Shown piece after piece: positions 60,817 through 64,000 of a stretch of 64,000 bases of DNA (the first letter of the stretch is position 1; each line of letters begins with the position of its first letter). This DNA comes from Symbiodinium natans. Its lineage: Eukaryota; Sar; Dinophyceae; Suessiales; Symbiodiniaceae. Both the position numbers and the translations under genes were made by a program. The notes below the pieces were generated by a model. That model ran no database searches. It worked only from the letters and a program-made list of their open reading frames with translations, and had not been told where the DNA came from. The stretch covers positions 796,542 to 860,541 of the forward strand of contig CAJNDS010002401.1 in NCBI GenBank assembly GCA_905221605.1, in the 5' to 3' direction.

Positions 60817-61274
60817 GCTCTGGAACTGGCTGGGCGAGTACGTCCTCGACGACGAGGAGTTGCGTCCCGCCAAGGACCGCTGCCTCGGGGGTTTCACGGG
60901 TTTTTAGGGGTGCATTGGGGTTTTAGGGGTTGTTAGGGGTTCCAGGGAGTTGAAGGGGTTTTAGGGGCTTTGTGGTTAGGGCTCAGGCGCTTCGCCTCCC
61001 CGAAACAAGACACCTCGAGGCCTCCTAGGGCGAGCCTTGAAGGTCTGAGGGTTTCGGGTTTAGGGTTTGTGGCGGGTTATAGGCTTCAGGGTCTACGAGT
61101 CTAGGATCCTAGGCTCTGAAGCCGTGAAGCCCTAGACACCAAAATCCCAGCAAAGGTACGCACTGCACCGGAATCCCCCTGAGCCCTAAACCCCGGGAAC
61201 CCGAAACCCCGAAAGGACTCAGAGTGGCGGACGACCATCGGGGAGTTTGTGGAAGGTCTTCTGAGCCAAGACAA
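60817..61274 (+). CDS. Two phase-matched exons of an unrecognised protein
   Basis: Exon 60817-60890 follows TGCCAG and reads LWNWLGEYVLDDEELRPAKD then RCLG, ending with one base before GTTTCA. Exon 61223-61274 follows CTCAG and supplies the two bases that complete a Glu codon, then WRTTIGEFVEGLLSQDK, ending at AA|GTACGC. The phase agreement across the 332-base intron is good support for one gene. Both parts are amphipathic with Trp/Glu/Leu. No family recognised. Confidence 0.55.
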
Positions 61275-61289
61275 GTACGCCAACCCTGG

Positions 61290-62540
61290 GCCAAGCCTGT
61301 GCTGTTTTGGGGGGTCTGGGGGTCTAGGGTTTGGAATTCCGTGTGCCGTTTCCCTTTCCCCCCCCCCCCCCCGCCCTGCCCTCCCCCGACCCCAAAAACT
61401 GGGAACTCCCCTCCTGGAGCCATCCTAAACTTCGGTTCATGGCTCTTTCAGACCAACGTCGGAGCTTGCAGGGTTTCGGTTTGTAGGCTTCAGGGTATAT
61501 AGATGAGGGGGGCCGTAGCATTATTCCCAGATCCCTGGGAGGCTCCCGAAAGTGTTCCCGCCTTGTGGGGTCTAATAAGCTCCCACGAGCATCGCCCACG
61601 CTTTAGGATTTAGGGTTTAGGCAAGCATTCAGGCTTTGCAGGGCTCAGGCATACCCAAGGAGGTTTGGGCTCAGGGTTTAGCCAGGGTGTAGTCGAGTTG
61701 TCTTGAAGAACCGAGAACCTGTTCTCGCAGCCATCTCTCTCTCAACTGCGGCGGATGCTTGCGATCCTGTAGACAGGCCGGCTGGGGTTGAGGCTTTAGG
61801 GTTTTAGCTTAGAGGGCTGCTAGTGACCTAGGGTTGCGCGTAGTTAGGGCAATTGCAGGTGTACTTACCATATTTATCCTGCTTAGCTAAAGGTGCACAA
61901 GGTGCATGTAGCCTCCGAGGAGATTGTGATTTGCGGAGGTGGGGGAGGGGGAGGGGGTATCGAAACCTACAAGCCCCAGGCTCTGATGCACGTGGTCTTA
62001 TGCGACTTACTTCTAAATTATTGCTTGCTACTAGTATTCGCATTATAACGGTGTGCTTCAGGGCCCTAGTGGCCCTCAGTCATACACCCTACACCCTAAA
62101 CCTCAACCTTAACTGACCCTAAACCCAGAACTCTGAGCCCTCTACCCTGAATATATATATATATATATGTACCCTGAACCCTAAACCTTAAACTCTCAAC
62201 CCTAGGCCCAAAACCTCACCCCTAACCATAAGCCCTCGAAATCAGCTCTGGTAACTGCACGCCTGGAGTCGAAGAGAGGCTTTACTAGCCGAATGTAGGG
62301 GTTCGTGGGGTTGGGGGTTTAGAGGTCACCGAAGCCCTAACACTCGAATAAGGCCCCGAACTCTGCAAGCTGGCTCTTTCCTAGGGCATAAGGCATCCTA
62401 CCACAGGCTACGCCTTAAACCTTACAGCGCCATCATGAATCCTAGGACCTGAAACCCTAAGCCGAAACCCTAGACCACCCTAAACCCTAAACCCAAAACC
62501 CTAAAGCCTAAAGCCTAAACCCTAAACCCCTGAAAACCCC
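61290..62540. other. Unassigned stretch with a poly-C tract and (TA)n
   Basis: Poly-C at about 61359-61372 and (TA)n at 62150-62168. Frames of 60-104 codons occur on both strands without motifs. Irregular CCCTAAA at 62080-62220 and 62455-62530. Confidence 0.4.
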
Positions 62541-62550
62541 AAGCCCTCAG

Positions 62551-62632
62551 GGGCCATGGGCAATGCCATGGGCACTCAGTGCCCACCGTGGGGCTCCCAA
62601 GGAATGCGCGATGCCTACGAGGCCGGCAAAGT
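62551..62632 (+). CDS. Candidate internal exon
   Basis: CCTCAG precedes a frame reading MGNAMGTQCPPWGSQGMRDA then YEAGK, with a donor at GTCGGG or GTTTCA. Good coding character. Not recognised. Confidence 0.45.
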
Positions 62633-62671
62633 CGGGTTTCAGGGTTTCGGAGATGAAGGGTTCCGGGCCGA

Positions 62672-62785
62672 GGGTTTAGGGTTTAGGGTTTAGGGTTTAG
62701 GGTTTAGGGTTTAGGGTTTAGGGTTTAGGGTTCAGGGTTTAGGGTTTAAGGTCGAGGGTTTGGGGTTTATGGTTTAGGGTTCTAA
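62672..62785. repeat. (TTTAGGG)n array
   Basis: About nine perfect units, then variants. Positions 62790-63120 are unique sequence with short frames on both strands and no supported gene. Confidence 0.94.
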
Positions 62786-63127
62786 GGTCGGGAAGGGTGT
62801 GGAGTTTAATCAAGGGGGGTAAGGTTTGGGAGTTCAGGACTTGAAGGATTCAGAACTTCTTGTCTGCGTAGAGGGGATCAGGGTTTAAGGGTGTAGGGGT
62901 TGGTTCAAGGGTTTGTGTCCAGGAAAACCTCCACAAGCACCCCAGGGGTCGCCCCACAGTGGGGGCAGGTGGTGGGAGGTGCGGGGAGGTGGTTGGCGCA
63001 ACCATATACAGTAAGGTGTCTCACTTGCGCTTCTCTTCCCTGGAGGCTGAAGGTCTTGGAGGAAGGGAGTCATTGCATTAAAAAAAGGGCTGAAGCTTAT
63101 GCTCAGGGATCCTAAGCCCTAAATCCA

Positions 63128-63320
63128 AATATAATGTAGTTTTATAGTATATTATCTGATAATACATAATAGAATAGTAGATTATCTGATAATACATAAT
63201 GGAACAGAATATACTACAACATAAGACAAGATATTTTTATTATATTACGGATAATTTATAATAGAACAGAATATAACACAATATAAGACCAGATATTTTT
63301 AGTTTTTTATGGGCTGATGG
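63128..63320. repeat. AT-rich imperfect tandem repeats
   Basis: ATTATCTGATAATACATAAT occurs twice, 31-33 bases apart. A longer unit with GATATTTTTATTATATTACG and related sequence is also duplicated. The composition is strikingly AT-rich against its flanks. Confidence 0.85.
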
Positions 63321-63466
63321 TTTTTTTTTTCGTGTTTTTATTGTTTTTTTTCGTATTTGGACCCTTTTTATTACAATATAAACTGAGGGAGCCCGGGGCT
63401 GTCGAGCAGGGCGAAGGTACCGAAGCCGCCACGGGGCTCTGAGTCCCGCAGGCAGCTCCCTGAGGC

Positions 63467-63822
63467 CCCAAACCCTAAACCCTAAACCCTAAACCCTAAA
63501 CCCTAAACCCTAAACCCTAAAGCCTAAACCCTAAACCCTAAACCCTAAACCCTAAACCCTAAACCCTAAACCCTAAACCCTCAGAAGTTTTTTTGGCTTC
63601 CGTACTTAGCTCGTTGCCTGGCTTGCCAAAAGGGCTCGAGGCGCGCAGGGCGCAAACCTAAGCCATCCTAACCCTAAGCCACCCTAACCCTAAACCCTAA
63701 ACCCTAAACCCTAAACCCTAAACCCTAAACCCTAAACCCTAAACCCTAAACCCTAAACCTTAAACCCTAAACCCTAAACCCCAAACCCTAAACCCTAAAC
63801 CCTAAACCCTAAACCCTAAGCA
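63467..63822. repeat. CCCTAAA arrays
   Basis: About 15 units at 63467-63580 and about 18 at 63680-63820, separated by a ~100-base island without a clear exon. The second array ends about 23 bases before an exon acceptor. Confidence 0.96.
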
Positions 63823-63842
63823 GAGCCAGCCACGTCTCTCAG

Positions 63843-63909
63843 GCGATGGAAGCCGATGACCGGGTGGAGCAAGATGTGCTGAGAGACATGGATCCTGCGC
63901 CCTGGTCAA
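63843..63909 (+). CDS. Candidate internal exon, acidic
   Basis: CTCTCAG precedes AMEADDRVEQDVLRDMDPAP WS, ending at A|GTACAG. Both splice signals are good and it lies between two arrays. Not recognised. Confidence 0.48.
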
Positions 63910-63911
63910 GT

Positions 63912-64000
63912 ACAGGGTTTCAGGGTTTCAGGGTTTCAGGGCTTCAGGGTTTCAGGGTCTCAGGGTTTCAGGGTTTCAGGGTCTCAGGGTTTCAGGGCTT
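63912..64000. repeat. (GGGTTTCA)n array, runs off the window
   Basis: About 11 units of 8 bases with a few CTTCA and TCTCA variants. It begins immediately after a GTACAG donor, so the intron starts in the repeat. Confidence 0.94.

Overview
The window looks like nuclear DNA of a dinoflagellate. This is an inference, not a database match. The evidence is: Arabidopsis-type telomere repeats (TTTAGGG/CCCTAAA) scattered through almost the whole 64 kb; very short candidate exons nearly all on the + strand; introns that appear to use GT, GC and GA donors; an ISXO2-like eukaryotic transposase; and a large transposon with a Ulp1-type protease. There is no bacterial gene density, and no rRNA, tRNA or CRISPR array was seen.

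Layout. 0-8 kb: telomere-like arrays surrounding a + strand sulfotransferase gene, recovered as six exons (2421-7813) with arrays in its introns. 7.97-18.17 kb: a 10.2-kb DNA transposon with inverted ends (TAATCCGAGCATC...), TA at both junctions and minus-strand genes. These are a nuclear-type first exon, a membrane-anchored coiled-coil protein, a protein with a duplicated Cys/His zinc-binding motif, a DD35D transposase, and a Ulp1-like cysteine protease. A 331-bp deletion derivative sits at 33427-33757. 18-27 kb: isolated + strand exons, several ending in a stop codon, between telomere-like arrays. 27-41.5 kb: an apparent gene of at least 14 tiny exons encoding an Ala/Gln-rich coiled coil, with introns filled by telomere-like repeats, including one 2.3-kb degenerate array. 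41.5-50 kb and 54-64 kb: more isolated exons of unrecognised genes and locally homogenised repeat variants. 50.9-52.3 kb: an ISXO2-like transposase gene broken into two opposing halves, best explained by an inversion of about 0.6 kb. 52.8-53.9 kb: palindromic repeats and microsatellites.

Small foldback (MITE-like) elements are frequent. One family (ends near CATGTTCCCC) has four copies and another (TGGTAGCCCAGTGG) has two. In each family one copy is interrupted by a telomere-like array.

The most striking features are the large Ulp1-bearing DD35D transposon and the intron architecture, in which telomere-type units appear to have been inserted into introns and MITEs, expanded locally, and sometimes supply the splice-site dinucleotides (GTTTAG donor, TTTAG acceptor). 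Exon calls come from reading frames, splice dinucleotides and phase only. No transcript or homology search was available, so boundaries are approximate.
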